Positions 1 through 6,198 of a stretch of DNA of 8,198 bases are shown here, one piece after another (the stretch's first letter is position 1; each line of letters begins with the position of its first letter). This DNA is from Bacillota bacterium (GTDB lineage: Bacteria; Bacillota; Bacilli; Alicyclobacillales; SLC66), in contig JAJZZT010000053.1 of the NCBI GenBank assembly GCA_021797415.1, positions 1 to 8,198 of the forward strand, in the 5' to 3' direction. The notes under the pieces are model-generated. The model made no database searches, was not told the origin of the DNA, and worked only from the letters and a program-made list of their open reading frames with translations. A program made the translations under genes and the position numbers.

Positions 1-2
1 CG

Positions 3-119
3 GTATTTCCGGGAAGGCGGGTGATCCGTCCTGCACCGGACATTCGTTTGGTGGATACATTACAGGAGAGAGGACTGCTCACCGATAAAAGAGCCTGTTC
101 AAAAAGTGGGCAGGGTTGA
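3..119 (+). CDS. C-terminal end of an unidentified protein, tail altered by MITE insertion
   Basis: Frame 3 is open from the window edge to a TGA at 117-119. The readable tail contains APDIRLVDTLQERGLLTDKR, which looks like a genuine amphipathic C-terminal helix. The family is not recognised. The last residues (ACSKSGQG) are encoded by the left end of the MITE-like element that starts at 91. If the element and one TAAAA duplication are removed in silico, the frame reads ...LLTDKRE followed at once by TGA (305-307). The original gene therefore probably ended one residue after KR, and the insertion replaced its final residue with an eight-residue tail. The small membrane ORF at 328 would then have begun about 20 bases after the original stop, suggesting an old two-gene operon. 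Only about 30 native residues are visible, so reality and function are uncertain. Confidence 0.4.
   Translation, partial: VFPGRRVIRPAPDIRLVDTLQERGLLTDKRACSKSGQG
91..113 (+). repeat. Left terminal inverted repeat of the MITE-like element
   Basis: 23-bp end beginning GAG and containing TGTTCAAAAAG. It is paired with 272-294 and is nearly identical (21 of 23) to the solo copy at 7361-7383 in the gcvT leader. Confidence 0.8.
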
Positions 120-271
120 CCCGCACAGTGCAATGGGACATGGGATCAACCGAATGTACAGTGGACTTTATCCCATGTCCCCTTGGAAGCAGCCAGAAAT
201 ACGGACTGAGCGTACGTTCTTGGTACGCGAGGGAGTATTTCTGGCGATGACTCCGCCAGTGCCGGGGAGTT

Positions 272-294
272 CTGCCCCCTTTTTGAACAACCTC
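272..294 (-). repeat. Right terminal inverted repeat of the MITE-like element
   Basis: The reverse complement matches the left end at 20 of 23 positions (differences at positions 4, 5 and 17) and the gcvT-leader copy at 22 of 23. It is followed by the TAAAA target duplication at 295-299. Confidence 0.8.
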
Positions 295-327
295 TAAAAG
301 GGAGTGAATGATCGGGTGGGAGTGACG

Positions 328-426
328 ATGATGCTTGTCACACGGTGGATTGTGGCATTCTTGATTATATTTCTTCTGCTCATGATGTGGGTGTTCAGTT
401 GGCTGCAAAAGCGCGCGTTGCGCTGA
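328..426 (+). CDS. Small single-pass membrane peptide (32 aa), function unknown
   Basis: ATG ATG at 328/331 opens a 32-codon frame ending in TGA at 424-426. A GGGAG at 318-322 lies 5 bases before the first ATG and 8 before the second, so the second may be the true start. The product has a short polar N-terminus (MMLVTR), a strongly hydrophobic stretch over roughly residues 7-25 (containing WIVAFLIIFLLLMMWVF) and a basic end (LQKRALR). That is the layout of a one-helix membrane peptide with a cytoplasmic positive tail. It lies just downstream of the MITE and of the disrupted gene, in the same direction. Short hydrophobic peptides of this shape include membrane-complex accessory subunits and type I toxins, but no specific family is recognised and no antisense RNA signal was seen. 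A chance ORF is possible. Confidence 0.45.
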   Translation: MMLVTRWIVAFLIIFLLLMMWVFSWLQKRALR

Positions 427-433
427 ACATGTC

Positions 434-482
434 TGTGCCGGCCGCCGTTATGTGCCGGTGTGATGTGCCGGCCGCCGTTATG
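434..482. repeat. Two direct copies of an 19-bp GC-rich motif
   Basis: TGTGCCGGCCGCCGTTATG occurs at 434-452 and again at 464-482, separated by an 11-bp partial copy (GTGCCGG-like). The period is 30 bp. No coding frame is convincing here. The second copy runs into the inverted repeat starting at 474. Confidence 0.75.
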
Positions 483-543
483 CCCTTTGCTCCTGCTCAG
501 ACACCGCTTCGCGGAACTCGCGACGAGCAAAGGGCATAACGGC
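474..543. repeat. Inverted repeat with 19-bp perfect arms
   Basis: GCCGTTATGCCCTTTGCTC at 474-492 is the exact reverse complement of 525-543. The 32-bp loop (493-524) contains CACCGCTTCGCGGAACTCGCG, the core also found in the gcvT-gcvPA spacer. No T-run follows on either strand, so it does not read as an intrinsic terminator. It could still form a strong cruciform or RNA hairpin downstream of efp on the minus strand. Confidence 0.8.
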
Positions 544-710
544 GTCTAAGCACGCTTTCGGACCGCTTCGCGATACTCGCCGGGCAAAGGGCATAACGGC
601 GTCTAAGCACGCTTTCGGACCGCTTCGCGATACTCGACGGGCAAAGGACATAACGGCGTCTAAGCACGCTTTCGGACCGCTTCGCGATACTCGCGACGAG
701 CAAAGGGGAT
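541..710. repeat. Three tandem 57-bp repeat units
   Basis: Units at 541-597 and 598-654 are both 57 bp and differ at only a few bases. A third runs from 655 to about 710 with a diverged end, and a partial fourth precedes them at 493-540. Each unit carries GGCGTCTAAGCACGCTTTCG, then CCGCTTCGCGATACTCG, then a GCAAAGG box. There are no unique spacers, so this is not CRISPR. 57 bp is 19 codons, so long frames stay open through it on the minus strand, but their composition (repeated RSGPKACLDAV) and lack of a start region argue against a protein. The sequence after unit 3 (to about 745, with CAGCAAACCTTGCCGATGGC at 721-740) matches the repeat type in the gcvT-gcvPA spacer and stops about 6 bases from the efp stop. 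Confidence 0.85.
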
Positions 711-751
711 GGCGCCGGTCCAGCAAACCTTGCCGATGGCGCGGGCACGGA

Positions 752-1309
752 TCACGCGCGCGATACGTACAGTCCGCTGCGCGTATCGATGATGAGCCGG
801 TCTCCCTCGTTGATAAAAAAGGGCACCTGGACAGAGTAGCCCGTCTCCAGCTTGGCGGGCTTGCTGCCTCCTGTCGCCGTGTCTCCGCGAATGCCCGGCT
901 CCGTCTGGACCACGGTGAGCTCCACGGTGTTCGGGAGATCGACGCCGATGGCCTCGCCCTCGTACAGGACCACGATGCAGTTCATGTTCTCCTTGAGAAA
1001 ATTGATCTCGTATTCGAGCTGTTCTCTCGGTATATTCAACTGTTCAAATGTCTCCGAATCCATAAACGTGTAATTGGATCCGTCATTGTACAGGTACTGC
1101 ATCTGGCGGTTCTCGATCCGCGCGCGCGCCACCTTTTCGCCCGCCCGGAACGTGGTTTCTTTCACCGCGCCCGTCCGGATGTTTTTCAGTTTCGTCCGGA
1201 CAAATGCGGCGCCCTTTCCCGGTTTGACGTGCATGAACTCGATGACCCGCCAGATCGCGCCATCGTACTCGATGGTCGTTCCCGGCCGGAAGTCGTTGCT
1301 TGATATCAT
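752..1309 (-). CDS. efp: Translation elongation factor P
   Basis: EF-P binds ribosomes stalled on consecutive prolines, between the P and E sites, and promotes peptide-bond formation. The 185-residue product has the family's three beta-barrel layout and normal length. The N-terminal domain carries [10 protein letters not shown], with Lys32 at the loop tip that is post-translationally modified in many bacteria. The middle domain contains [13 protein letters not shown], and the C-terminal OB domain ends [27 protein letters not shown]. The ATG at 1309 gives the usual MISSNDF start and puts the key lysine at 32. An in-frame ATG at 1321 would add MCGG. The only good Shine-Dalgarno, GGAGG at 1311-1315, is just 1 base from the 1309 ATG and lies inside the extension, so the start is not settled by the RBS. 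It follows the M24 peptidase gene by 22 bases, probably in one transcript. No terminator is evident downstream, where the repeat block begins. Confidence 0.97.
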   Translation of the reverse strand: MISSNDFRPGTTIEYDGAIWRVIEFMHVKPGKGAAFVRTKLKNIRTGAVKETTFRAGEKVARARIENRQMQYLYNDGSNYTFMDSETFEQLNIPREQLEYEINFLKENMNCIVVLYEGEAIGVDLPNTVELTVVQTEPGIRGDTATGGSKPAKLETGYSVQVPFFINEGDRLIIDTRSGLYVSRA

Positions 1310-1331
1310 TCCTCCGCACATCCTTTGATCG

Positions 1332-2423
1332 CTATAGTATGATCAATTCCTTGTCCGATCGCGCCAGAGACTCGCAGCCGTCACGCCCGACGACAACGGC
1401 GTCCTCGATGCGGACTCCCGCGAACCCTTCGATATAAACGCCAGGCTCAACCGTGACCACCATTCCTTCTTGTAACACGTCCGGTGAATCGGACGCAAGT
1501 CGCGGCGCCTCATGCGTCTCCAGGCCAAGTCCGTGACCAAGGGCATGGCCAAAAGCGTCGCCGTACCCGGCAGCCCTGATCACGCCGCGCGCCGCCTCGT
1601 CCACCGCGGCGGCCGGGGCTCCGCCATGCACCGCGGCCATTCCCCGCCAGTGCGCGGCAAGCACAAGGCCGTACAACTCCCGCATGCGTTCTGTCGGCCG
1701 TCCCACACAGACCGTGCGGGTCATGTCCGAACGATAGCCGTTAAGCACCGCCCCAAAATCCAACACGACAAACTCGCCTTCGCCGATCACGCGCGCCGAC
1801 GCCGTACCGTGCGGCATGGCCGAACGCTCTCCGCTTGCGACGATCGTGTCAAACGCCGTGCCGGAGGCTCCCCGCTGGCGCATGAACTGTTCAAGCTCCA
1901 TGGCCACGGCCGCCTCTGTGACGCCCGACCGGATGAAGTGCAGGATGTGCGCAAAAGCGTCGTCCGCCAAAGCCGCCGCGTCGCGCAGCAGGGACAGTTC
2001 GCGCGGCTCTTTGACCGCCCGCACCCCTTCGACCAAGCCTGCCACAGGTTCAAACCGCACGGGCAATCCCGCGCCTTGCAGCGCAAGAAATTCACTGATG
2101 ACCACGCGGTCGCTCTCCAGTCCCACGACTTTCGCTCCGCTCTCCTCAACCAGTTGGGCCAGCGCGCGCAAAAACGCCTCTCCCCCCGGCCGATAGCCGC
2201 GTCCGGCCATCACGCGCACATCGACGCCGGGCGCCTCCTGAGCCGCCTGCGCGCCGTAGCGCGAATCCGTCAGCAGGACGGTCCCCCGTTCGGACAGAAA
2301 CACATATCCGGCCGACCCGGAGAATCCGGTCAAATACCGGACATTCGGCTGCGACCAGACGAAAAGCGCGTCCACTCCCGCTCCCACGGCATGCCGACGG
2401 ACCTTATCCAAACGCGAAAGCAC
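1332..2423 (-). CDS. M24B family aminopeptidase, Xaa-Pro type (YqhT-like)
   Basis: Predicted cytoplasmic metallopeptidase removing the N-terminal residue before proline from peptides. The 363-residue product has an N-terminal creatinase-type domain (about 1-130, with [14 protein letters not shown]) and a pita-bread catalytic domain. The dinuclear metal ligands expected for the family are all present: Asp222 in LDFGA, Asp233 in YRSDMTRT, His297 in HALGHGLG, Glu326 in VTVEPG and Glu340 in VRIEDAV. The start is GTG at 2423, with AAGGGGG 7 bases upstream (about 2431-2437). Spacing is 91 bases from aroQ and 22 bases to efp. The aroQ-peptidase-efp order matches B. subtilis yqhS-yqhT-efp. Exact substrate preference (dipeptidase or aminopeptidase P) cannot be read from sequence. 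Confidence 0.93.
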   Translation of the reverse strand: MLSRLDKVRRHAVGAGVDALFVWSQPNVRYLTGFSGSAGYVFLSERGTVLLTDSRYGAQAAQEAPGVDVRVMAGRGYRPGGEAFLRALAQLVEESGAKVVGLESDRVVISEFLALQGAGLPVRFEPVAGLVEGVRAVKEPRELSLLRDAAALADDAFAHILHFIRSGVTEAAVAMELEQFMRQRGASGTAFDTIVASGERSAMPHGTASARVIGEGEFVVLDFGAVLNGYRSDMTRTVCVGRPTERMRELYGLVLAAHWRGMAAVHGGAPAAAVDEAARGVIRAAGYGDAFGHALGHGLGLETHEAPRLASDSPDVLQEGMVVTVEPGVYIEGFAGVRIEDAVVVGRDGCESLARSDKELIIL

Positions 2424-2514
2424 GGACAGACCCCCTTATCATGGAACATGTCGTCCAGAAGAATTCATCTGCTCGGCGTTGTCCGAATTGAACCCGCCCG
2501 TTCAGATGACCTGT

Positions 2515-2952
2515 TTAAATGTCGTTAAGACCCGCCAGGGCGCGCAGCGCCAGGCTGTACCCGAGCGCGCCAAATCCGGCAATCTGCCCGACGGCCACCG
2601 GAGCGATCACCGAATGGCGGCGGAACTCCTCACGCGCATGCACATTGGACAGATGAACCTCGACCGTCGGGATTCCGGCCGCGGCGATCGCATCGCGCAG
2701 CGCGATGCTGTAGTGCGTAAACGCGCCAGGATTGATAATGAGCCCGGAAAAATGATCCATCGCGCCTTGAATGCGATCCACCAGCACCCCTTCATGGTTG
2801 GATTGCACACATTCCACCGCAAGGCCAAGTTCTGCCCCCAGTTCCGTCAGGGAACGGTCGATCTCCGCCAGCGTCGTCAGTCCGTACACGGCGGGCTCGC
2901 GCCTGCCGAGCAGGTTGAGATTGGGGCCGTGCAGAACCAGCACCTTTTTCAC
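2515..2952 (-). CDS. aroQ: Type II 3-dehydroquinate dehydratase
   Basis: Catalyses dehydration of 3-dehydroquinate to 3-dehydroshikimate in the shikimate pathway to aromatic amino acids; type II enzymes are cytoplasmic dodecamers. The 145-residue product has the family signature [17 protein letters not shown] near its start, the catalytic Tyr23 in EPAVYG with the nearby arginines of the lid loop, Asn74 and Gly in [10 protein letters not shown], and His100 in [18 protein letters not shown]. The frame can be extended to a TTG at 2973, but the GTG at 2952 is preferred. It gives the standard N-terminus and has AAGGAG at 2962-2967, 9 bases upstream. It lies 79 bases after the gcvPB stop, on the same strand, so it may be read from the gcv transcript as well as from its own promoter; no clear promoter was seen in the gap. 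Confidence 0.96.
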   Translation of the reverse strand: MKKVLVLHGPNLNLLGRREPAVYGLTTLAEIDRSLTELGAELGLAVECVQSNHEGVLVDRIQGAMDHFSGLIINPGAFTHYSIALRDAIAAAGIPTVEVHLSNVHAREEFRRHSVIAPVAVGQIAGFGALGYSLALRALAGLNDI

Positions 2953-3006
2953 AGACAAAAACTCCTTCCGCAAGCATGAACCCCTTCCGCCATTTGCATG
3001 CGTCGC

Positions 3007-3042
3007 CTGGGGAATAGGGGATCAAGTCCTCCTATTCCCCAG
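3007..3042 (-). repeat. 12-bp perfect hairpin spanning the gcvPB stop codon
   Basis: CTGGGGAATAGG at 3007-3018 is the exact reverse complement of 3031-3042, leaving a 12-base loop. On the minus strand the gcvPB TAG (3034-3032) lies inside the stem. No T-run follows, so it is not a standard intrinsic terminator. It may stabilise the upstream gcv mRNA or attenuate read-through into aroQ. An AGGAGG on the minus strand straddles the end of the first arm and the loop. Confidence 0.7.
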
Positions 3043-4528
3043 TTCCGCCGGCCTGCGCGCGGTAGCGCAACACCGGGTTGCGCGCCGCCAGCGTCTCGTC
3101 CAGGCGACAGACCGGCGTTGCGTGCGGCGCATCGCGGAGCAGCTCCGGCGCGCTTTTCGCCTCCTGCGCGATGATGATCAGCGTCGCGGCAAACGCGTCG
3201 AGCGTTTCGCGGCTTTCCGTCTCCGTCGGTTCCATCATCAAGGCTTCTTCGACATTCAGCGGAAAATAGACCGTCGGCGGGTGGTAGCCAAAATCGATCA
3301 GACGTTTGGCCACATCGAGCGTGCGCACGCCAAACGCGCGCAACGGTTTGCCGGAAGCGACAAATTCGTGTTTGCACAGTCGATCATAGGGGATATGGTA
3401 GTGTTTCTCAAGCTGCTTGCGCAAGTAATTTGCGTTTAGGACGGCGTCCTCCGCCACGCGCTTCAGTCCGTCCGCCCCGAGCGTCCGGATGTAGGCGTAC
3501 GCCCGTACGAGAACGCCGAAATTGCCGTGAAATCCCTTCACCTTGCCAATGCTCGCCGGGAAATCACTTGAGAACCGCCACAGTCCAGCTTGGTCGCGCA
3601 CGATGCGCGGCGCGGGCAGGTACGGTTCCAACGCCCGTTTGACGCCGACCGGCCCCGCTCCCGGCCCGCCGCCGCCATGCGGTGTGCTGAACGTCTTGTG
3701 CAGGTTCAGGTGCACCACGTCGAATCCCATGTCGCCCGGTCGCGCGTAGCCAAGAATCGCGTTGGCGTTGGCGCCGTCGTAGTAGAGCAGCCCGCCGGCG
3801 TCGTGGACAATGCGCGCGATCTCGCGAATCCTGCCCTCAAACAGTCCGAGCGTATTGGGATTCGTCAGCATGAGCGCGGCGGTATCGGGACCGACAGCGG
3901 CCCGCAATGCCTCAAGGTCGACTTCGCCGTCCGGACCGGAGGGGATGGTCACCGTCCGAAAGCCCGCCACGGCGGTGCTCGCAGGATTGGTCCCGTGAGC
4001 CGAGTCGGGCACGATCACCTTGTTGCGCCGTTCCTCTCCCCGCGCTTCGTGATAAGCGCGCACCATCATGAGGCCGGTCCATTCTCCCGCCGCCCCGGCT
4101 GCGGGTTGCAGGCTGATCGCGTCCATTCCCGTGATCTCGGCCAAGTACTCTTCCAGCCGTTTGAACAACTCAAGCGCGCCTTGCACCGTCTCCACCGGCT
4201 GCAAGGGGTGAATCCGGGTGAATCCGGGCAGTCGGGCGGCAGCCTCGTTTCGCTTCGGATTGTATTTCATGGTGCACGATCCGAGCGGATAGAACCCTGA
4301 ATCAACGCCGTGATTGCGTTGTGACAGGCCCGTGTAGTGGCGGATCACGTCAACCTCGCTGACCTCCGGCAGATCCGGCGGAGTCTTTCGCAGGTACGCG
4401 GGGTGAATGTGCTCCTCCAGCGGTGCGCGCGGTACGCTTGGCGCAGGCAGGCTCCAGGCCGTGCGGCCCGGCCGGCTGCGTTCAAATATCAGTGGATAAT
4501 CCGTCGTGTCACGATTTGTCACTGTCAC
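3032..4528 (-). CDS. gcvPB: Glycine dehydrogenase (decarboxylating) subunit 2, P-protein
   Basis: C-terminal half of the split P-protein of the glycine cleavage system. With GcvPA it decarboxylates glycine through pyridoxal phosphate and passes the aminomethyl group to the lipoyl arm of H-protein. The PLP lysine is Lys278 in [19 protein letters not shown], followed by the glycine-rich loop typical of the family. Other conserved blocks are [15 protein letters not shown] (about 78-92), [15 protein letters not shown] (139-153) and [10 protein letters not shown] (175-184). The frame opens at a GTG at 4534, but the GTG at 4528 is preferred. GGAGG at 4536-4540 is then 7 bases away, and the start overlaps the gcvPA stop as GTGA, giving translational coupling of the two subunits. 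The 498-residue length is normal. Confidence 0.97.
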   Translation of the reverse strand: MTVTNRDTTDYPLIFERSRPGRTAWSLPAPSVPRAPLEEHIHPAYLRKTPPDLPEVSEVDVIRHYTGLSQRNHGVDSGFYPLGSCTMKYNPKRNEAAARLPGFTRIHPLQPVETVQGALELFKRLEEYLAEITGMDAISLQPAAGAAGEWTGLMMVRAYHEARGEERRNKVIVPDSAHGTNPASTAVAGFRTVTIPSGPDGEVDLEALRAAVGPDTAALMLTNPNTLGLFEGRIREIARIVHDAGGLLYYDGANANAILGYARPGDMGFDVVHLNLHKTFSTPHGGGGPGAGPVGVKRALEPYLPAPRIVRDQAGLWRFSSDFPASIGKVKGFHGNFGVLVRAYAYIRTLGADGLKRVAEDAVLNANYLRKQLEKHYHIPYDRLCKHEFVASGKPLRAFGVRTLDVAKRLIDFGYHPPTVYFPLNVEEALMMEPTETESRETLDAFAATLIIIAQEAKSAPELLRDAPHATPVCRLDETLAARNPVLRYRAQAGGTGE

Positions 4529-5871
4529 GCCCACGCCTCCAATCGCTTTGCAACCGCGTCAATCTGCGCCCTGCCGGTCAGTTCGGTGAATGCAACCAGT
4601 GCGTTGCCCGCCAGTTCCGGATCGTATTCCCCCAGTTCGAGTCCGGGCAGAATCCCGTGGCGCAGGAGATCCGCGCGGATTTCTACAGCACGCGGTCCGA
4701 GCGGCAGGACGAACTCGTGATAAAACGGGTCCGCGCCGCTGCGGGGGAACCCTGCCTGCGAGAAACGCGCGGCCGCGTAGTGGGCATTGTCAAAACACTG
4801 CCGCGCCACCTCGCGCAGGCCCCGCGGCCCCATGCACGACAGGTAGACGGCCGCCGCGAGCGCGTTTAACGCCTGATTCGAGCAGATGTTGGAAGAAGCC
4901 TTCTCTCGCCGGATGTGCTGTTCGCGCGCCTGGAGCGTAAGGACGAACCCGCGGCGGCCCGCGCGGTCTTTCGTCTGTCCGGCGATCCTTCCCGGCAGGC
5001 GCCGCACGAGCGGTTGCGCGGCCGCCATCACGCCGAGATACGGTCCGCCGAAACCAAGCGCGTTGCCAAGCGGCTGGCCCTCCGCGACGGCGATGTCGGC
5101 GCCAAGCCGGCCCGGCGCCTCCAGAATGCCGAGTGCAATCGGATTCGCGCTCACGATGAGCAGCGCCCCAACCGCGTGGGCCGACTCGACAAACGCGCGG
5201 ACATCCTCAATGGAACCGAAAAAGTTCGGATACTGCACGACCACCGCCGCGCAGTCATCCGCGATCGCCTCCTCCAGCGTCACCCGACGCAGCGCATGGC
5301 CAAGTGCGCCAAGCTCCCGCACTTCGATGCGCTGACCGCGCGCGTACGTGCGCAGCACCGCCCGGTACTCGGGGTGGACGGTGGCCGATACCAGCACCTT
5401 GTTGCGCCGGGTGTGGGCGCAGGCCATGGCCGCGGCCTCTCCGACCGCCGTCGCGCCGTCGTAAAGCGATGCGTTTGCCGCATCCAGGCCGAGCAGTTCC
5501 GCGACAAGACTCTGGTATTCATACGTCGCCTGCAGCATCCCCTGGCTCATTTCCGGTTGATACGGCGTGTACGACGTATAAAATTCAGACCGGCCGACGA
5601 TCGCTTCCACCGCGCTCGGGATGAAGTGATTGTACGCTCCCGCGCCAAGCAGCGAGACTGCGTCGTCCACGGTGAGATTGCGGTTCGCCAGTGCGCGCAG
5701 GTCCTGCAGCAACTCCCATTCGCCAAGCTCGGGGGGCAGGCGAAGGGGACGATCCAGCCGGATATCCGGCGGGATATCGGCAAACAGGTCGCCCGCGTCC
5801 CGCATGCCAAGACGGTCCAGCATGACACTTCTGTCGCCCTCTGTGTGGGGCAGGTATGCGAAAGATTTCAT
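4525..5871 (-). CDS. gcvPA: Glycine dehydrogenase (decarboxylating) subunit 1, P-protein
   Basis: N-terminal half of the split P-protein; it pairs with GcvPB to form the active enzyme. The 448-residue product has normal length and carries [11 protein letters not shown] (101-111), the adjacent [20 protein letters not shown], the block [16 protein letters not shown] and the C-terminal region [20 protein letters not shown], all characteristic of the subunit. The ATG at 5871 has AAAGGGGAG (5880-5888) 8 bases upstream. Its stop overlaps the gcvPB start. Unlike the tight gcvPA-gcvPB junction, 327 bases of repeat-filled sequence separate it from gcvT upstream. Transcription from the glycine-riboswitch leader must therefore cross that spacer, or an extra promoter must lie in it. 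None was clearly recognised. Confidence 0.97.
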   Translation of the reverse strand: MKSFAYLPHTEGDRSVMLDRLGMRDAGDLFADIPPDIRLDRPLRLPPELGEWELLQDLRALANRNLTVDDAVSLLGAGAYNHFIPSAVEAIVGRSEFYTSYTPYQPEMSQGMLQATYEYQSLVAELLGLDAANASLYDGATAVGEAAAMACAHTRRNKVLVSATVHPEYRAVLRTYARGQRIEVRELGALGHALRRVTLEEAIADDCAAVVVQYPNFFGSIEDVRAFVESAHAVGALLIVSANPIALGILEAPGRLGADIAVAEGQPLGNALGFGGPYLGVMAAAQPLVRRLPGRIAGQTKDRAGRRGFVLTLQAREQHIRREKASSNICSNQALNALAAAVYLSCMGPRGLREVARQCFDNAHYAAARFSQAGFPRSGADPFYHEFVLPLGPRAVEIRADLLRHGILPGLELGEYDPELAGNALVAFTELTGRAQIDAVAKRLEAWA

Positions 5872-5917
5872 AGGAACAACTCCCCTTTTCGGCAGGATGA
5901 AAATGGACTGGGACGAT

Positions 5918-6082
5918 GCCCTACCCTATGCCCGGCGAGTTTTGCGGTATGGACAATGCTTGCCGGGGCGTCGTCATCCCCTTTGCTCGTCGCGAGTTCC
6001 GCGCCATGGACAAGGTTTGCTGGGCCGCCAGTATCCCTTCGCTCGTCGCGAGTTCCGCGATAGCGGTGTTTGAGCAGGAGCC
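5918..6082 (-). repeat. 56-bp tandem repeat cluster, same family as the one beside efp
   Basis: Read on the minus strand, two units of 56 bp start at 6059 and 6003, each beginning CGCGGAACTCGCGACGAGC. The units then continue to an AGCAAACCTTGTCCATGG-like box, which is diverged in the second unit. A third, decayed unit occupies 5947-5918. A flank TCCTGCTCAAACACCGCT (about 6079-6062) corresponds to TCCTGCTCAGACACCGCT at 490-507, and CAGCAAACCTTG recurs at 721-732. The two loci therefore carry one repeat family, in opposite orientation on the window. No coding role is apparent. Confidence 0.8.
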
Positions 6083-6146
6083 TGGGGACATGGGATCCAG
6101 TCTTTGAGGGGCAGGCGATGCGGGTGGATCCCATGTCCCCGGTCTC
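6078..6146. repeat. REP-like hairpin with 16-bp perfect stem in the gcvT-gcvPA spacer
   Basis: GGGGACATGGGATCCA at 6084-6099 is the exact reverse complement of 6125-6140, with a 25-base loop. Pairing continues outward through GAG/CTC with a mismatch and a wobble. No T-run follows on either strand, so it is not an intrinsic terminator. The core GGGACATGGGAT is the same as in the main hairpin of the MITE-like element (135-146). Confidence 0.8.
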
Positions 6147-6198
6147 CGGGGGATACTGGCGGCTGGCAGAAGTCATTTTCAAGACAGACACATATCGA

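Larger units (their letters stand above)
91..294. mobile_element. MITE-like non-autonomous element, 204 bp, with TIRs and 5-bp TSD
   Basis: The ends are inverted repeats. 91-113 starts GAGCCTGTTCAAAAAGTGGG, and the reverse complement of 272-294 starts GAGGTTGTTCAAAAAGGGGG; they match at 20 of 23 positions. The element is flanked by identical TAAAA at 86-90 and 295-299, a 5-bp target duplication. No transposase reading frame fits inside, so mobility would need a transposase in trans. The interior is built of hairpins: GGGACATGGGA (135-145) with TCCCATGTCCC (171-181); an 11-bp stem 192-202/235-245 with a nested 6-bp stem 210-215/223-228; and CTGGCG (241-246) with CGCCAG (254-259). The last stem competes with the second for bases 241-245. 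The parent insertion sequence family was not identified. Termini plus TSD make the insertion call fairly secure. Confidence 0.8.

Noticed and set aside
79..408. 109-codon minus-strand ORF across the MITE
   Set aside because: It is composed of the hairpin repeats and the complement of the membrane-peptide frame, is His/Arg-rich and has no homologous feel.
493..710. CRISPR array
   Set aside because: Units are contiguous and nearly identical over their full 57 bp; there are no unique spacers and no cas genes.
478..748. Minus-strand ORFs with a repeated 19-residue unit
   Set aside because: The repetition follows from the 57-bp DNA period, more than one frame stays open, and no ribosome site or plausible start is present.
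1512..2528. 338-codon plus-strand ORF opposite the peptidase gene
   Set aside because: It is antisense to a gene with full catalytic motifs; its composition is rich in Arg, His and Gln with no recognisable motif, as expected for a shadow frame in GC-rich DNA.
2792..3025. 77-codon minus-strand ORF beginning TTG after AGGAGG in the gcvPB-aroQ gap
   Set aside because: The ribosome site is only 2 bases from the TTG and most of the frame overlaps the secure aroQ gene out of frame.
4915..6063. 382-codon plus-strand ORF opposite gcvPA
   Set aside because: It is antisense to a certain gcvPA and runs on through the repeat spacer; low-complexity, Arg-rich, no family resemblance.
6078..6146. Hairpin as an intrinsic terminator after gcvT
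   Set aside because: No run of T follows the stem on the minus strand, and gcvPA downstream is expected to be co-transcribed.
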